Assembly: GCA_017399005.1 (NCBI GenBank)
Contig: JAFQEO010000016.1
Coordinates: 17,300-81,299 of the forward strand
Origin: Peptococcaceae bacterium
Lineage (GTDB): Bacteria; Bacillota; Peptococcia; Peptococcales; Peptococcaceae
DNA length: 64,000 nt
Direction of reading: 5' to 3'
The notes under the pieces were generated by a model that saw nothing but the letters and a program-made list of their open reading frames with translations, was not told where the DNA came from and ran no database searches. Shown here one piece after another: positions 7,413 through 16,389 of the stretch (positions within the stretch are counted from its first letter, which is position 1; each line of letters starts with the position of its first letter). The position numbers were made by a program, and so were the translations under genes.

Positions 7413-8771
7413 TTATTCTGCGCTGCAGGTTTTGATAAAGTCCGCAATCGTGTCGCTGGCATCGGTACTGAATGTGCCTTTCTGCTGATATTCAGCCGGT
7501 GTGCTTTTGCCGGTACCGGTCATAAACAGATGATTCAGATTATCATACAGCTGCATTGAGGCATTCATATCCGGAGCCGATTCTACAGTTTCTTTCCATA
7601 AATTAAAGTCGGTAGTGGTTACCTGATAATCTCTGGCACCCTGCAGGAACAGCAGAGGTTTATCGATATTCTGCACTTCTGTCAGAGGGTTGTAGTTCTG
7701 TAAATCCAGCCAGTAGCTGGCAGGAACATTGCCCAGTTCGGCAGCAGTCAGGTTGGAATCTGGAGTCAGAGATTTAATATTATTTCGCATTTGCAGGGTC
7801 TGCTCCAGCAGTTTGTTTTTGCTTGTATCATCTAGCGATTTATCAAGACTGAGAATATACTCTGTCTGTTCAAAAATCAGGTCTTCCATTGGCCGTGCAG
7901 AAGCTGCAAGGAAAATATATCCGGCAGCGTCCGGAGTCTGCTGTGCAATACGAGGCATCAGATAACCGCCAAGGCTGTGACCGGCAATAAAAATCTGTTC
8001 GCTGTTGATGGTGTTTCGTGTTTTCAGGAATTCCACGGCAGCTTTTATATCATCAATGGTTTCTTCCTGTACAGTCAGATTATCCATCTCAGCCATTTCG
8101 GCAGCGTATAGATAAGTACGTTTGTCGTAGCGCAATACAGCAATGCCCTGCTGGGATAACTGGCTGGCTAAATCCATAAACGGCAGGTTTGGACCAATCT
8201 GTTCATTTCGGTCGGAAGGACCGGAACCATGAACCAGAATCACAACAGGAAATGGACCATTGCCTTCCGGCAGGGTCAGGCTTCCGCTGATTGGATATTC
8301 TTCCGTGCCAAATGTGACCTCTGTGTCCCGTTCAAGCTGAAGGCTGTTGCTGGCTGCTGTGTTGTCGGTAATAAAAAAGCCGCAGATTTCCCCCTGATTG
8401 TTAAATGTCAGGCGTACGGTTACCGAACCGCGTTTAAAATAACAGGGTACATCGGCAATCTGGTAGCCATCTTTGCTAATGATAGAAATATCGGTTTTGT
8501 AATAATCAAATGTACCGTACTGTACGGTAAAGTCGCTCCATACTTTCTGCACATCACTCTGAGAAATTTCTTTTTTCAGAACATCATCAAAGCAGTTGTA
8601 AAAACCGCTGTAGTCCAGTTTAACCAGCAGGTCAATACAGGAAAATGTCCGCTCGGTAAAATTAATCTGGGTGGATGCTGCAGGTGCAGAGGCATCTTTT
8701 CCGCAGCCGGTTACGGTAAATGTACAGCCCAGTGCCAGGGCGAGCAGTAAAACAGTGATATATTTTTTCAT
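7413..8771 (-). CDS. alpha/beta-hydrolase lipoprotein with N-terminal DUF3887-like domain
   Basis: The 452-residue product starts MKKYITVLLLALALG and has a lipobox ending VTGC, so it is anchored outside the membrane. Residues ~35-130 form a small domain with YSGFYNCFDD and VQKVW resembling DUF3887. The rest is an alpha/beta hydrolase: VILVHGSGPSDRNEQ (oxyanion HG), LRYDKRTY, the nucleophile elbow GHSLGG, and a late LNHLF with the catalytic His; an Asp in LLFLQGARDYQV is the likely acid. Probably an esterase or peptidase; the substrate is unknown. I chose ATG 8771 (AGGAGT upstream) over 8813. It is cotranscribed behind the M29 aminopeptidase (14 nt gap). Confidence 0.88.
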   Translation of the reverse strand: MKKYITVLLLALALGCTFTVTGCGKDASAPAASTQINFTERTFSCIDLLVKLDYSGFYNCFDDVLKKEISQSDVQKVWSDFTVQYGTFDYYKTDISIISKDGYQIADVPCYFKRGSVTVRLTFNNQGEICGFFITDNTAASNSLQLERDTEVTFGTEEYPISGSLTLPEGNGPFPVVILVHGSGPSDRNEQIGPNLPFMDLASQLSQQGIAVLRYDKRTYLYAAEMAEMDNLTVQEETIDDIKAAVEFLKTRNTINSEQIFIAGHSLGGYLMPRIAQQTPDAAGYIFLAASARPMEDLIFEQTEYILSLDKSLDDTSKNKLLEQTLQMRNNIKSLTPDSNLTAAELGNVPASYWLDLQNYNPLTEVQNIDKPLLFLQGARDYQVTTTDFNLWKETVESAPDMNASMQLYDNLNHLFMTGTGKSTPAEYQQKGTFSTDASDTIADFIKTCSAE

Positions 8772-8785
8772 AGGCAACACTCCTG

Positions 8786-9895
8786 TTATTTCAGGTTTTC
8801 GCTGTTCAGGCATTGCAGTTCGTCCAGAACAAACACGCCGTCTTTGCGAATCAGCACATCGTCAAAATAAATTTCGCCGCCACCGTAAGCAGGGGTCTGA
8901 ATATATACTAAATCCCAGTGGATTTTCGATTCGTTGCCGTTAAATGCATCTTCATAGCAGCGTCCCGGTGTTAAATGAATGCTGCCCATAATTTTTTCAT
9001 CAAACAGAGTGTCTTTCATCGGATTCAGAATATATGGATTCACACCGATTGCGAATTCCCCCAGATAACGGGCTCCTTCGTCCATATCCAGAACCGCATT
9101 GATTTTTTCCGTGTTGTTTGCAGTTGCTTCGATGATTTTCCCGTCTTTGAATGTAAAGCAGATATTATCATACGTGAAGCCCTGAAATACCGATGGGGTA
9201 TTATACGTGATGGTGCCGTTTACCGAGTCACGTACCGGTGCGGTATATACTTCCCCGTCCGGGATATTGCATTTGCCGTCGCATTTGATGGCAGGAATAT
9301 CTTTGATTGAGAAGGTCAGGTCGGTTCCTTCCCCGGTAATACGAACCTTGTCGGTACGATTCATCAGTTCAACCAGCACATCCATAGCGTTAGACATTTT
9401 TGCATAGTCCAGATTGCACACATTGAAGTAAAAGTCTTCAAATTCTTCCAGACTGGTGTTTGCCAGCTGTGCCATGGAATTGTTCGGATAGCGCAGAACT
9501 ACCCATTTGGTGTTGTTTACCCGTTCATTTAATACATCATTGTTCATGGCGGTATTCAGCTGCATCTGTTCTTTTGGCACATCGGAAAGTTCGGCAATAT
9601 TGTCCGATGCGCGAATGCCGATATAGGCATCCATCTGTTTCATTTGTGCCATTTCCAGGTCAGCTTTCAGCTGCAGCTGTTCTTCGCTGCACTGCAGCAT
9701 CAGTTCCCGGTTGATTGTGTAATCTTCCAGCTGTACATACGGATACGCACCAGCTGCATAGGCTTCTTTCACCAGCTGTTTTGCCAGCGGATAAGCAGTG
9801 GTACCGAATACATGAATCATTACTTTTTCTTTTGGCTGCAGAGAGCAGGAGTAGTTGATTAAATTATAAGCCAGTTCTTTCATTCTTGGATCCAT
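8786..9895 (-). CDS. M29 family aminopeptidase (AmpS/aminopeptidase T type)
   Basis: Cytosolic metallo-aminopeptidase of family M29 that removes N-terminal residues from peptides. The 369 residues match the family length of 370-410. The N-terminal half (MDPRMKELAYNLINYS) shapes the dimer. Metal ligands of the C-terminal domain are visible in IPDGEVYTAP, LGEFAIGVN, GSIHLTPGRCYEDAF and IHWDLV (Glu, Glu, His, Tyr-type ligand, His, Asp). It is first in a two-gene minus-strand unit; its 5' leader has a hairpin next to the ribosome site (9916-9936). Confidence 0.93.
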   Translation of the reverse strand: MDPRMKELAYNLINYSCSLQPKEKVMIHVFGTTAYPLAKQLVKEAYAAGAYPYVQLEDYTINRELMLQCSEEQLQLKADLEMAQMKQMDAYIGIRASDNIAELSDVPKEQMQLNTAMNNDVLNERVNNTKWVVLRYPNNSMAQLANTSLEEFEDFYFNVCNLDYAKMSNAMDVLVELMNRTDKVRITGEGTDLTFSIKDIPAIKCDGKCNIPDGEVYTAPVRDSVNGTITYNTPSVFQGFTYDNICFTFKDGKIIEATANNTEKINAVLDMDEGARYLGEFAIGVNPYILNPMKDTLFDEKIMGSIHLTPGRCYEDAFNGNESKIHWDLVYIQTPAYGGGEIYFDDVLIRKDGVFVLDELQCLNSENLK

Positions 9896-9915
9896 TGAAA
9901 TACGCGTCCTTTCAG

Positions 9916-9936
9916 GATACCGCAGACAGCGGTATC
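9916..9936 (-). promoter_or_regulatory. perfect 8-bp inverted repeat in the aminopeptidase leader
   Basis: GATACCGC-AGACA-GCGGTATC lies 20 nt before the start codon and abuts the AAAGGA ribosome site. It could be an RNA hairpin affecting translation or a DNA operator. Confidence 0.45.
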
Positions 9937-10118
9937 AGAGATTTTAGTGTCTGTAATTCTGTCATTATTGTCTCCATTTTAACACATAGTAAACCATCTG
10001 GGCAAGGTTTGTGGTATAAACATGCAGAGATACGAATATCCGGCCATGAATTCTGTTGTAAATACAGAGGGAAAATGTTAAAATAAAAAAATGTAAATGA
10101 GAATAAGGAGAGATAACT

Positions 10119-10907
10119 ATGACATTGATTCGCACAATTGTGGTATATATTTATATCATTGCAGCGGTTATTCGCGGTTCTTTCTGCTATAAAAAATTCC
10201 AGAAACAGAAAGATGTTCTGGGGGAGGAACTGGTACAGCAGAAAATACATGACCATGCCAGCGGTGTGGCAAAACGTATCATGAAACTGAGCGGAGCCAG
10301 AATGAAAGTAAACGGTGTGGAAAATCTGCCGAAGGAAGGCGCAGTGTTGTATGTATCCAACCACCAGAGCTTTATGGATGTTCCGGCAATTATGGCGGTA
10401 CTGGATCGTCCGACTGGTTTTATTGCAAAAGATGATTTAGGAAAAATTCCGTTCTTTAAAGAGTGGGTTGTGCAGCTGAAAGCAGTGTTAATTGCCCGCG
10501 GCGATGCCCGTAAAGCACTGACAGCCATTATTCAGGCTGCCAAATTACTGCAGCAGGGGCACTGTATGGTTCTGTATCCGGAAGGTACACGCAGCAGAGA
10601 CGGCAAACTGCTGGAATTTAAAGCAGGAAGCCTGAAGGCAGCACAGAAAGGGAATGCAGCCATTGTACCGGTTGCCATTGATGGTGCTATGGATGTTATG
10701 AAGCGTGACAGCTACTGGATTCACAAGGCAGATGTTACAGTTACGATTATGCCTGCCATTCCGGCAGAGGAAGTAAAAGCTGCGGATACAAAAGAACTGG
10801 CAGATCGTTTGAAAAAACAGATTGCAGATGTTCTGGGGCAGGAATTTGTTCCACAGGCTGTGCTGGACCAGATGGCAGAGCAGAATGCGGAACAGGGAGC
10901 GGAATAA
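10119..10907 (+). CDS. plsC: 1-acyl-sn-glycerol-3-phosphate acyltransferase
   Basis: Adds the second acyl chain to lysophosphatidic acid, giving phosphatidic acid at the inner membrane face. The 262-residue product has an N-terminal hydrophobic anchor (IVVYIYIIAAVI), motif I NHQSFMD (the HX4D catalytic pair), motif II GFIAKDDL, motif III YPEGTRSRDG and a proline-containing motif IV (VPVAI). The C terminus ends in a Gln/Glu-rich helix. AAGGAGAG precedes the ATG. recQ begins one base after its stop codon, so the two are probably cotranscribed. Confidence 0.94.
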   Translation: MTLIRTIVVYIYIIAAVIRGSFCYKKFQKQKDVLGEELVQQKIHDHASGVAKRIMKLSGARMKVNGVENLPKEGAVLYVSNHQSFMDVPAIMAVLDRPTGFIAKDDLGKIPFFKEWVVQLKAVLIARGDARKALTAIIQAAKLLQQGHCMVLYPEGTRSRDGKLLEFKAGSLKAAQKGNAAIVPVAIDGAMDVMKRDSYWIHKADVTVTIMPAIPAEEVKAADTKELADRLKKQIADVLGQEFVPQAVLDQMAEQNAEQGAE

Positions 10908-10908
10908 T

Positions 10909-12372
10909 ATGTACAGGCTGGAGGAAGCCGAGGAACTGTTAAAAAAATACTACGGCTATCGCGCGTTTAAGCCTATTCAGAAAAAGGCTATCGAGTCAGT
11001 TTTAAACGGGCAGGATACCTTTGTGGTGATGCCTACTGGCGGAGGAAAATCGCTTTGCTATCAGATTCCGGCACTGATGCTGGATGGATTGACACTGGTG
11101 ATTTCTCCGCTGATTTCTCTGATGAAAGATCAGGTGGATCAGTTGCTGCGGCTTGGAATCCGGGCTGCATGCATGAACAGTATGCTGGATGAGGAACAGT
11201 ATCAGCAACTGAAAGTGCAGATTCAGGAGAAACAGATTCAGATTCTGTATGTTGCTCCGGAACGGCTGCGTTCCGGAGATTTTTTGTCGCTGCTTCGCCG
11301 TCAGAAAATTGCACTTGTTGCTGTGGATGAAGCGCATTGCGTATCGCAGTGGGGGCATGATTTCCGGCCAAGTTATCATGCCATCAGCCAGTTTATCCGG
11401 ACGCTTCCGGTAAGGCCTGTAGTGGCAGCCTTTACGGCTACCGCTACCGCAGAAACCCGCGAGGACATTATCCGGCGTCTGGAACTGCAGAAACCGAATA
11501 TCTACCGGGCAAGTTTTAATCGTTCCAATCTGATTCTGGCTGTGGAGCAGGATGGAAACCGCAGGGAGAAACTTCTGGAGTTTGTGCAGAATCATCGCGG
11601 TCAGTCCGGGATTATCTACTGCAATACCCGCAAGGAAGTGGATAAAATCTGGGATATGCTGCGCAGGGCAGGTATTCCCGTTCTGCGTTATCATGGCGGC
11701 ATGGAAGACTGGGAACGCAACGAAAATCAGGAAAAGTTTATCTATGAACAGGTGGATTTAATTGTGGCTACCAATGCATTTGGCATGGGCATCAACAAGC
11801 CGGATGTGCGCTATGTGGTGCATTATAATCTGCCAAAAAATATGGAGTCCTATTATCAGGAGATTGGACGTGCCGGCAGAGACGGATTGCCGAGCCTGTG
11901 TGTGCTGTTTTTCTCCTATTCCGATGTGCATGTAAACCGGTATTTGCTGGAACAGAGCAGCAAATCGGAAGAACGATTGCAGGTGGAACTGCAGAAACTG
12001 GATGCTATGGTGCGTTATGCCGATACGAAATCCTGTCTGCGCCAGCATATTCTGCAGTATTTTGGTGAATCTGCAAAAGATAGCTGTCAGGGATGCAGCA
12101 ACTGTTGTGAAGTGCGTCTGGGCAAACCGGAAATGCAGCAGATGGAAGAGGAACTGCTGAACGAACTGCGCGGACTGCGTCTGATGCTGGCCATTGAGGA
12201 AGGGGTACCGTCTTATCGTATTCTCAGCGATGAAACCCTGCTGGAACTGGCGAAAAAACAGCCGGTCAGCAGAATTGCTCTGGAACAGATTACCGGTATG
12301 GGTGAAAGCCGCATAGAACGATACGGAGAAACACTGCTGAAAACCATTACCCGGTATCAGCAGGAGAATTAG
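10909..12372 (+). CDS. recQ: RecQ-family ATP-dependent DNA helicase, short form
   Basis: 3'-5' DNA helicase of superfamily 2 in recombination and repair. The 487-residue product has Walker A PTGGGKS (~42-48), DEAH box with VDEAHCVSQWGHDFR (~139-153), TATA motif III and the helicase C domain (IIYCNTRKEVD, MGINKPDVR, QEIGRAGRDG). The four-Cys zinc subdomain follows (SCLRQHILQYF...CQGCSNCC). Only a short HRDC-like end (SRIALEQITGMGESRIERYG) comes next; the winged-helix RQC domain of classical RecQ is missing or very reduced. The start is ATG 10909, directly after plsC. Confidence 0.93.
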   Translation: MYRLEEAEELLKKYYGYRAFKPIQKKAIESVLNGQDTFVVMPTGGGKSLCYQIPALMLDGLTLVISPLISLMKDQVDQLLRLGIRAACMNSMLDEEQYQQLKVQIQEKQIQILYVAPERLRSGDFLSLLRRQKIALVAVDEAHCVSQWGHDFRPSYHAISQFIRTLPVRPVVAAFTATATAETREDIIRRLELQKPNIYRASFNRSNLILAVEQDGNRREKLLEFVQNHRGQSGIIYCNTRKEVDKIWDMLRRAGIPVLRYHGGMEDWERNENQEKFIYEQVDLIVATNAFGMGINKPDVRYVVHYNLPKNMESYYQEIGRAGRDGLPSLCVLFFSYSDVHVNRYLLEQSSKSEERLQVELQKLDAMVRYADTKSCLRQHILQYFGESAKDSCQGCSNCCEVRLGKPEMQQMEEELLNELRGLRLMLAIEEGVPSYRILSDETLLELAKKQPVSRIALEQITGMGESRIERYGETLLKTITRYQQEN

Positions 12373-12399
12373 CAGAAAAATCCGAAGAGGAGGAATGTC

Positions 12400-13635
12400 A
12401 TGAAACTGGATTTTAGCAGAGAAACACGAAACCGGATGCTGGCCAATATGCTGGTGGTGCTGGTGGGCCTTTCCTTTTATTTTGCAATGACGCATATTAA
12501 TGTTATCAGCAGTTTTCTCGACACCATGATGGAAATTCTGCGTCCGTTTATATACGGGTTTGTGCTGGCATTTCTGCTGAACAGCCCGGTAAAATATTTT
12601 GACCGTGTACTGGCAAAACGGTTGAAAAACCGTAAAATAAGCCGTGCTCTGGCAGTTATTACGGGCATGGTGCTGTTCTTTCTGATCATCGGGCTTCTGA
12701 TTGCCGTGTTAGTGCCGCAGCTGATGGACAGCGTGGTAATGCTGGTAAAAAATATTCAGGATTTTGCCTCCAATCTGGAAGGTTATGTGGCAGAACTGAC
12801 GAGTGTTCTTCAGCAGGAATATCATCTGGATCCTGCCTTATATGAAAACCTGACAAGCACATGGGAAAGCATTCTGGCTATGGGGAGTTCGCTTCTGCTG
12901 AGCGGTTTTCAGCGTCTGCTGGGTCTGACCGGTCAGCTGACCACCTGGGTGCTGGATTTCTTTATTGCGCTGATTGTATCGGTTTATCTGCTGATGAGCA
13001 AAGAACATTTTTTTGCACAGTGGAGAAAAACACTGTATGCCTTTTTCAAAAAAGAAACCGTGGAAAACCTGCTTTATGTTGGCCGTTTAACCAGTTCTAC
13101 CTTTAACGGTTTTATCAACGGAAAACTGATTGATTCGCTGATTATCGGGATTCTGACATTTATCTGCCTGAGTATTATGAATATGCCATATGTACTGCTG
13201 GTTAGTGTAATCATCGGGGTAACCAATATTATTCCGTTTTTTGGTCCGTTTATCGGTGCCATTCCAAGTACCTTTATTATTTTAATCGTAGACCCGCTTC
13301 AGGCAGTGTGGTTTGTAATTTTCATTCTGGTTTTACAGCAGATTGACGGTAACATTATAGGGCCGAAAATTCTGGGCAGCAGTACCGGCTTACCGGCAAT
13401 CTGGGTGATGTTTGCCATTTTAGTTGGTGGCGGTCTGGCAGGATTTGCAGGTATGATTGCCGGTGTACCGACCATGGCGGTTATTTACACGTTATTCAAA
13501 GCTTATGTGAAACAGAAACTGGAACAGAAAGAACTGCCATCGGGTACTGAAGAGTATCTGGCATCGGATAGGAGTCCGTATCAGATAAGGGAGGAAAAAC
13601 AGCATGCGACAGAACCAGCTGGATCAGATTCGTAA
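12400..13635 (+). CDS. AI-2E family transporter/exporter
   Basis: Polytopic inner-membrane protein of the AI-2E/YdiK family (411 aa, about eight membrane segments); substrates vary and include autoinducer-like molecules or ions. Visible marks are the N-terminal pair of helices with FIYGFVLAFLLNSPV, a periplasmic-loop region (~100-170), then GFINGKLIDSLIIG, NIIPFFGPFIGAIPS and GNIIGPKILGSSTGL, all characteristic of the family. AGAGGAGG precedes ATG 12400. Its last 32 nt overlap the start of pheA, implying coupled expression. Confidence 0.92.
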   Translation: MKLDFSRETRNRMLANMLVVLVGLSFYFAMTHINVISSFLDTMMEILRPFIYGFVLAFLLNSPVKYFDRVLAKRLKNRKISRALAVITGMVLFFLIIGLLIAVLVPQLMDSVVMLVKNIQDFASNLEGYVAELTSVLQQEYHLDPALYENLTSTWESILAMGSSLLLSGFQRLLGLTGQLTTWVLDFFIALIVSVYLLMSKEHFFAQWRKTLYAFFKKETVENLLYVGRLTSSTFNGFINGKLIDSLIIGILTFICLSIMNMPYVLLVSVIIGVTNIIPFFGPFIGAIPSTFIILIVDPLQAVWFVIFILVLQQIDGNIIGPKILGSSTGLPAIWVMFAILVGGGLAGFAGMIAGVPTMAVIYTLFKAYVKQKLEQKELPSGTEEYLASDRSPYQIREEKQHATEPAGSDS

Positions 13636-14647
13636 CCTGCAGCTGCAGATTGAAGCAATGGAGCAGGAAATAGAACATTTATATGCAGAACGAAAAAATC
13701 TGGTGCGCGAGAGTGAATCCCGTATGCAGGATTTGCTGCGGACTATGGATGAACCGGTAAGCGGTGCAGGACATATCAGTGAACTGGATAGAATTTTAAA
13801 CGCTCGTGCAGAACTTCCGGAAAAAGCCCGTGTAGCCTGTCAGGGTGTGGAAGGCTCCTTTTCGCATCAGGCTGCAGACCAGTTCTTTAAAGAGCCGGAT
13901 ATTCAGTTTTTTGAACAGTTTGAAGATGTATTTCAGGCAGTGGAAAACGGAGATGTGGAGTTTGGGATTCTGCCAATCGAAAATTCCACAGCCGGTTCGG
14001 TTATCCAGGTTTACGACCTGATGCGAAAACACAATTTCTATATCATTAAAGATACAAAAGTGCTGGTGCGACATAATCTGCTGACCGCTATGGAATGCCA
14101 TCTGGAGGATATCACCGATGTTTATTCCCATCCGCAGGCATTAAGCCAGTGTCAGGAATTTCTGGAACAGTATCCTGCTATTCAGGTGCATGAATATTCC
14201 AATACGGCAGCTGCAGCCAAATTTGTGGCTCAAGAGCGCAATACCCGCATGGCAGCCATTGCATCGGAAAAATGTGCCCAGCTGTACAATCTGCATCTGC
14301 TGCAGAAAGACATTCAGGATGTATCCGGCAATGCTACAAGATTTATCTGTATCAGCAAAACCCCGGGCTTTTCGGCATCCGCCAATCGCATCAGCCTGTG
14401 TCTGACCGTACCGCATAAACCGGGTTCGCTGTATCATCTGCTGCATAAATTTGCGCTGAATAACCTGAACCTTTGTAAACTGGAAAGCCGTCCGTATCCA
14501 AAGAAAAAATTCGAGTATCTGTTTTATCTGGATGTGGAAGGACGCTGTGACGATTTTCAGGTACGCTGGCTTTTGAATGACCTGAACAATCAGCTGGGTT
14601 ATTTTAAATTCCTTGGCAGTTACGATGAAAAACAGGCAGAAGTATAA
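13604..14647 (+). CDS. pheA: prephenate dehydratase with degenerate chorismate-mutase-like N terminus
   Basis: Converts prephenate to phenylpyruvate in phenylalanine biosynthesis. Residues 1-60 are a helix (QIRNLQLQIEAMEQEIEHL) in the place of the chorismate mutase domain of bifunctional P-proteins, but the usual mutase residues are not clear. The dehydratase domain (~75-260) has CQGVEGSFSHQAA, FGILPIENSTAGSV and the catalytic NATRFICI. The ACT domain (~270-347) has VPHKPGSLYHLL and the ESRP phenylalanine-binding motif, indicating feedback inhibition. The start overlaps the AI-2E gene; GGGAGG lies upstream. The last codons and stop are repeated three times in tandem (14639-14665). Confidence 0.94.
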   Translation: MRQNQLDQIRNLQLQIEAMEQEIEHLYAERKNLVRESESRMQDLLRTMDEPVSGAGHISELDRILNARAELPEKARVACQGVEGSFSHQAADQFFKEPDIQFFEQFEDVFQAVENGDVEFGILPIENSTAGSVIQVYDLMRKHNFYIIKDTKVLVRHNLLTAMECHLEDITDVYSHPQALSQCQEFLEQYPAIQVHEYSNTAAAAKFVAQERNTRMAAIASEKCAQLYNLHLLQKDIQDVSGNATRFICISKTPGFSASANRISLCLTVPHKPGSLYHLLHKFALNNLNLCKLESRPYPKKKFEYLFYLDVEGRCDDFQVRWLLNDLNNQLGYFKFLGSYDEKQAEV

Positions 14648-14665
14648 GAAGTATAAGAAGTATAA
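14639..14665 (+). repeat. 9-bp tandem repeat x3 across the pheA stop codon
   Basis: GAAGTATAA occurs three times head to tail and in frame, so Glu-Val-stop is repeated three times. Confidence 0.9.
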
Positions 14666-14782
14666 ACAGAAACAGATGAATGGAACCGGAATCACAGGGA
14701 GAGAGCCTGTCATAAACAGGTAGATGCCGCCATATAGATATAACGTCATGATACAATCTTTAACGCAGAAGGAGGACGTTAT

Positions 14783-15442
14783 ATGGCAGATTATCACCGT
14801 TCCGGACGGAAAACACCAGGCAGAGCTTTCTGGCGCTTTTGCGGCCAGATGGCAGGTTCGCTCGGTGTTTTTTTTCTGGTGCTGACCATTTTTCAGAGCA
14901 CATCACCGGGGAGTATTTCGTGGCAGAGCTGGCTTCGGCAGAGTTTTACTGCAGATGCCGACCTGGCTCCGGTCATGCAGTTTTTTTACCAGTGGGACAT
15001 CCCGTATGAAGAAGCTGCCGTGCGTGTCAACGCATCACCGCATTCCGTACAGGAAACCATGGCAGTGCCCGTAAATGGCAAAGTGCTGACAGGCTGCTTT
15101 GACGATGAAACACAACTGGCCAGCCGTTTTGAAGAAGGAATCTGGATTGATGCCGAGCCTGACGAAACAATCTGTGCTGCCTATAGCGGCACGGTGACAG
15201 GTATCTGGGAAGAGGCAGGAACCAGCATCGTGGAAGTGTCGCATGCCAACGGCCTGATTACCATTTATGGAAACTGCGGAGAATATTATGTGCAGCTGGA
15301 TGAACCCGTAGAAAAAGGCCAGGCACTGGGACACACCAGAAAAAAAGAAAACAGGGGGAATTTTTATTTTGCAGCCCGTTATCTGGGTGAGCCGGTAAAT
15401 CCTATGGAACTGATTAACCAGAAAACAGCCGCTTCGTCATGA
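14783..15442 (+). CDS. membrane-anchored degenerate LytM/M23 domain protein (SpoIVFA/SpoIIQ-like)
   Basis: The 219-residue product has one N-terminal membrane anchor (LGVFFLVLTIFQS, ~27-40) and an extracytoplasmic LytM/M23-like domain (~95-210): GTVTGIWEE, VEVSHANGLITIYGNC, VEKGQALG, GNFYFAARYLGEPVNP. In active M23 peptidases an N-terminal HxxxD and a late HLH bind zinc; here the late site reads FYFA and no matching N-terminal His is seen, so it should be inactive. That pattern resembles sporulation scaffolds such as SpoIVFA or SpoIIQ. GAAGGAGG precedes the ATG. Confidence 0.8.
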   Translation: MADYHRSGRKTPGRAFWRFCGQMAGSLGVFFLVLTIFQSTSPGSISWQSWLRQSFTADADLAPVMQFFYQWDIPYEEAAVRVNASPHSVQETMAVPVNGKVLTGCFDDETQLASRFEEGIWIDAEPDETICAAYSGTVTGIWEEAGTSIVEVSHANGLITIYGNCGEYYVQLDEPVEKGQALGHTRKKENRGNFYFAARYLGEPVNPMELINQKTAASS

Positions 15443-15457
15443 AACGGCTGTTTTTTT
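15422..15457 (+). terminator. terminator overlapping the end of the LytM-like gene
   Basis: AAAACAGCCG / CGGCTGTTTTTTT stem; the 5' arm is inside the last codons. An A tract on the 5' side gives weak bidirectionality. Confidence 0.85.
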
Positions 15458-15565
15458 GTGTCTGTGTGCAAAATAGTTTTTCGTCCGCTACTTAGCTTCA
15501 ATAACATAGATAGCCCGTTTCACTTTTTATATGAAAGCAGGTGTTGTAAATTTTTAGAGGAATAT

Positions 15566-16222
15566 TTAGCCTAATACAGCGGCTTTCAGATGGTCGATGC
15601 CTAAACGTTCGATGGTGCGGATGGAACGTTCTTTGCCGTCTTTGTTTTCCTGCAGATACTGATATACCTTATCCAGCAGTGCCAGCAGTTCTTCTTCGGT
15701 TAAATCCTGTGCAATTACTTCGCCAACGCCCGGTTTGGAGCCGCCGTTACCGCCAACGGTTAACATCCAGCCTTTTGCGGTAGCCAGAATGCCCAGATCA
15801 CGTACGCGAGGCATTGCACAGCCCAGTAAACAGCAGCTTACGCCAACTTTTACCTTGCCTGCTTCGTGCGCTTTGGAGATGCGTTCTACTTCGCGGCCCA
15901 TTGCGTGGTTGTCTTTGCCAGGGGTTGCAAATTTACAGAATTTGCTGCCAGGGCAAACGATTACTTTGCCTTTCGGGAAGCATAAGCGGTCACCGAAGGT
16001 CTGTTCCAGATCTTCCCACAGTGGGTTTACATTTGCTTCTTTAACATCCATGAAGTTGATTTTTTTTGCAGTGGTAGCCATTAAGGATGTTACTTCATAT
16101 TTTTTTGCCAGCTCGGACAGAACGGCAAAATCGTCCGGAGTCATATAACCCTGGTCAATACTTACACCAACCGAATAGGTGCCGTCTTTATGCATGCTGA
16201 CATGATGTTTAAACTGTTCCAT
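15566..16222 (-). CDS. siroheme/4Fe-4S sulfite or nitrite reductase-like protein
   Basis: The 218-residue product combines a ferredoxin-like half domain (YSVGVSIDQGYMTPDDFAVL, MATTAKKINFM) with a 4Fe-4S/siroheme-binding half. The cofactor Cys residues are in CPGSKFCKFA and GVSCCLLGCAMPRVRDLG, followed by VGGNGGSKPGVG. It is about half the size of a full assimilatory sulfite reductase, matching the short stand-alone anaerobic versions. Its electron donor is not encoded nearby. Start ATG 16222 has GGAGGAAT upstream; a start at 16255 would add an unlikely extension. Confidence 0.87.
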   Translation of the reverse strand: MEQFKHHVSMHKDGTYSVGVSIDQGYMTPDDFAVLSELAKKYEVTSLMATTAKKINFMDVKEANVNPLWEDLEQTFGDRLCFPKGKVIVCPGSKFCKFATPGKDNHAMGREVERISKAHEAGKVKVGVSCCLLGCAMPRVRDLGILATAKGWMLTVGGNGGSKPGVGEVIAQDLTEEELLALLDKVYQYLQENKDGKERSIRTIERLGIDHLKAAVLG

Positions 16223-16354
16223 TGTGATTCCTCCTGAAAATAAATATCTTTGCATAGTATAGCATAAATTACAGGCTTCGCATAGAATTTTTGTACCAGT
16301 TATGTCGGTTTTGCGACCAGTTATGCATAAGTTGTAGAATTATAGATTGCAGTA

Positions 16355-16363
16355 TGATATACT
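16355..16363 (+). promoter_or_regulatory. extended -10 promoter element
   Basis: TGATATACT has the TGn extension next to TATACT. No good -35 is present at the right distance. It lies 27 nt before the membrane protein start. Confidence 0.4.
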
Positions 16364-16389
16364 ATATTATCACAAAGGGGGAATGCATC

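Noticed and set aside
10822..10908. Longer N terminus for RecQ
   Set aside because: The extra codons lie inside plsC in another frame; RecQ homology begins at ATG 10909.
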